Notes under the pieces: generated by a model
Databases searched by the model: none
What the model saw: only the letters and a program-made list of their open reading frames with translations
Told to the model about the DNA's origin: nothing
NCBI GenBank assembly: GCA_024643345.1
Contig: JAHENB010000024.1
Coordinates: 1 to 44,570, forward strand
DNA: 44,570 nt
Direction: 5' to 3'
Source: Maribacter sp.
Lineage (GTDB): Bacteria; Bacteroidota; Bacteroidia; Flavobacteriales; Flavobacteriaceae
Translations under genes and position numbers: made by a program
Shown here: positions 44,488 to 44,570 of the stretch, piece by piece
Numbering within the stretch: the first letter of the stretch is position 1
How the letters are laid out: each line of letters opens with the position of its first letter

Positions 44488-44570
44488 TTAGAACGTGATG
44501 TTGCCTGTTTTTTCTGTGTTCCGCTCCATTTCCTCAATTACCCTTTTCTGTACAATTTTCCCATAATATT
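44488..44570 (-). CDS. Partial gene entering from the right edge (3' end)
   Basis: A frame on the minus strand is open from the window edge to a TAA at 44488-44490 and codes for the last 27 residues of an unidentified protein (ending GNITF). It has normal composition (IVQKRVIEEMERNTEKTG). It is convergent with the PagL-like gene, 71 bp apart. The product cannot be identified from this fragment. Confidence 0.45.
   Translation of the reverse strand, partial: YYGKIVQKRVIEEMERNTEKTGNITF

Overview
The window looks like chromosome of a marine Flavobacteriaceae bacterium (Bacteroidota; the Maribacter/Zobellia/Arenibacter type of gene content fits, but species cannot be named from here). The evidence is a moderate-GC, carbohydrate-oriented gene set: GH67 alpha-glucuronidase, S1-type sulfatase, an exported AGE epimerase, DUF6090 proteins typical of Flavobacteriia, a LytS/LytTR two-component pair, many signal peptides ending in AQ, OmpA-type and porin-like beta-barrels, A-rich leaders instead of strong Shine-Dalgarno sites, and an NhaD Na+/H+ antiporter. 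No rRNA, tRNA, CRISPR array, transposase or integrase was seen.

Layout. 1-7.6 kb: exported AGE-family epimerase (+), a gene-poor gap, a CorA-type transporter (-), two small envelope proteins (+), then a translationally coupled nhaD-kup pair (+) for Na+ export and K+ uptake. 7.6-10.8 kb: a compact three-gene operon (-) of a threonine-synthase-like PLP enzyme, a DUF1611/DgcN-type protein and an enolase-superfamily epimerase/racemase (DgcA type), best read as D-glutamate or murein-peptide catabolism. 11.1-15.2 kb: Tat-exported sugar isomerase-like TIM barrel, a decayed stretch, a nitrilase and a secreted M28 peptidase (all +). 15.5-16.9 kb: a PadR repressor with two palindromic operators and its partner membrane protein. 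17.4-21 kb: DUF6090 protein and a PspC-DUF2339 fusion membrane protein. 21-24.5 kb (-): a lipoprotein and a GH67 alpha-glucuronidase. 24.8-28.2 kb (+): a small exported three-repeat acidic protein, a LytS-type kinase with overlapping LytTR regulator, and a beta-barrel protein closed by a strong terminator. 28.3-30.8 kb: a large MscS-type channel.

30.9-34.6 kb is the most unusual structural region: a RimK-like ATP-grasp ligase and an AstE-like M14 deacylase (a make/break pair for amide-linked modification) are bracketed by direct repeats of about 560 bp. The left repeat is a frameshifted, truncated copy of the exported protein that is intact in the right repeat. 34.7-39.8 kb holds a 42-residue membrane peptide, a porin-like protein, a helical exported protein, a permuted NlpC/P60-type hydrolase, a second DUF6090 protein with an added jelly-roll-like tail, and a protein made almost entirely of a 13-residue repeat. 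39.9-44.6 kb holds a sulfatase carrying a GH78-type N-terminal module at its C terminus, a porin-like protein (-), a PagL-like lipid A deacylase (+), and the 3' end of a gene entering from the right edge (-).

The window reads as ordinary chromosome with several accessory islands. The best leads for something new are the DgcN/DgcA/PLP operon, the RimK-deacylase cassette between duplicated genes, the 13-residue repeat protein, and the DUF6090/jelly-roll, PspC/DUF2339 and sulfatase/GH78-module fusions. All assignments come from reading motifs by eye; no database search was made.
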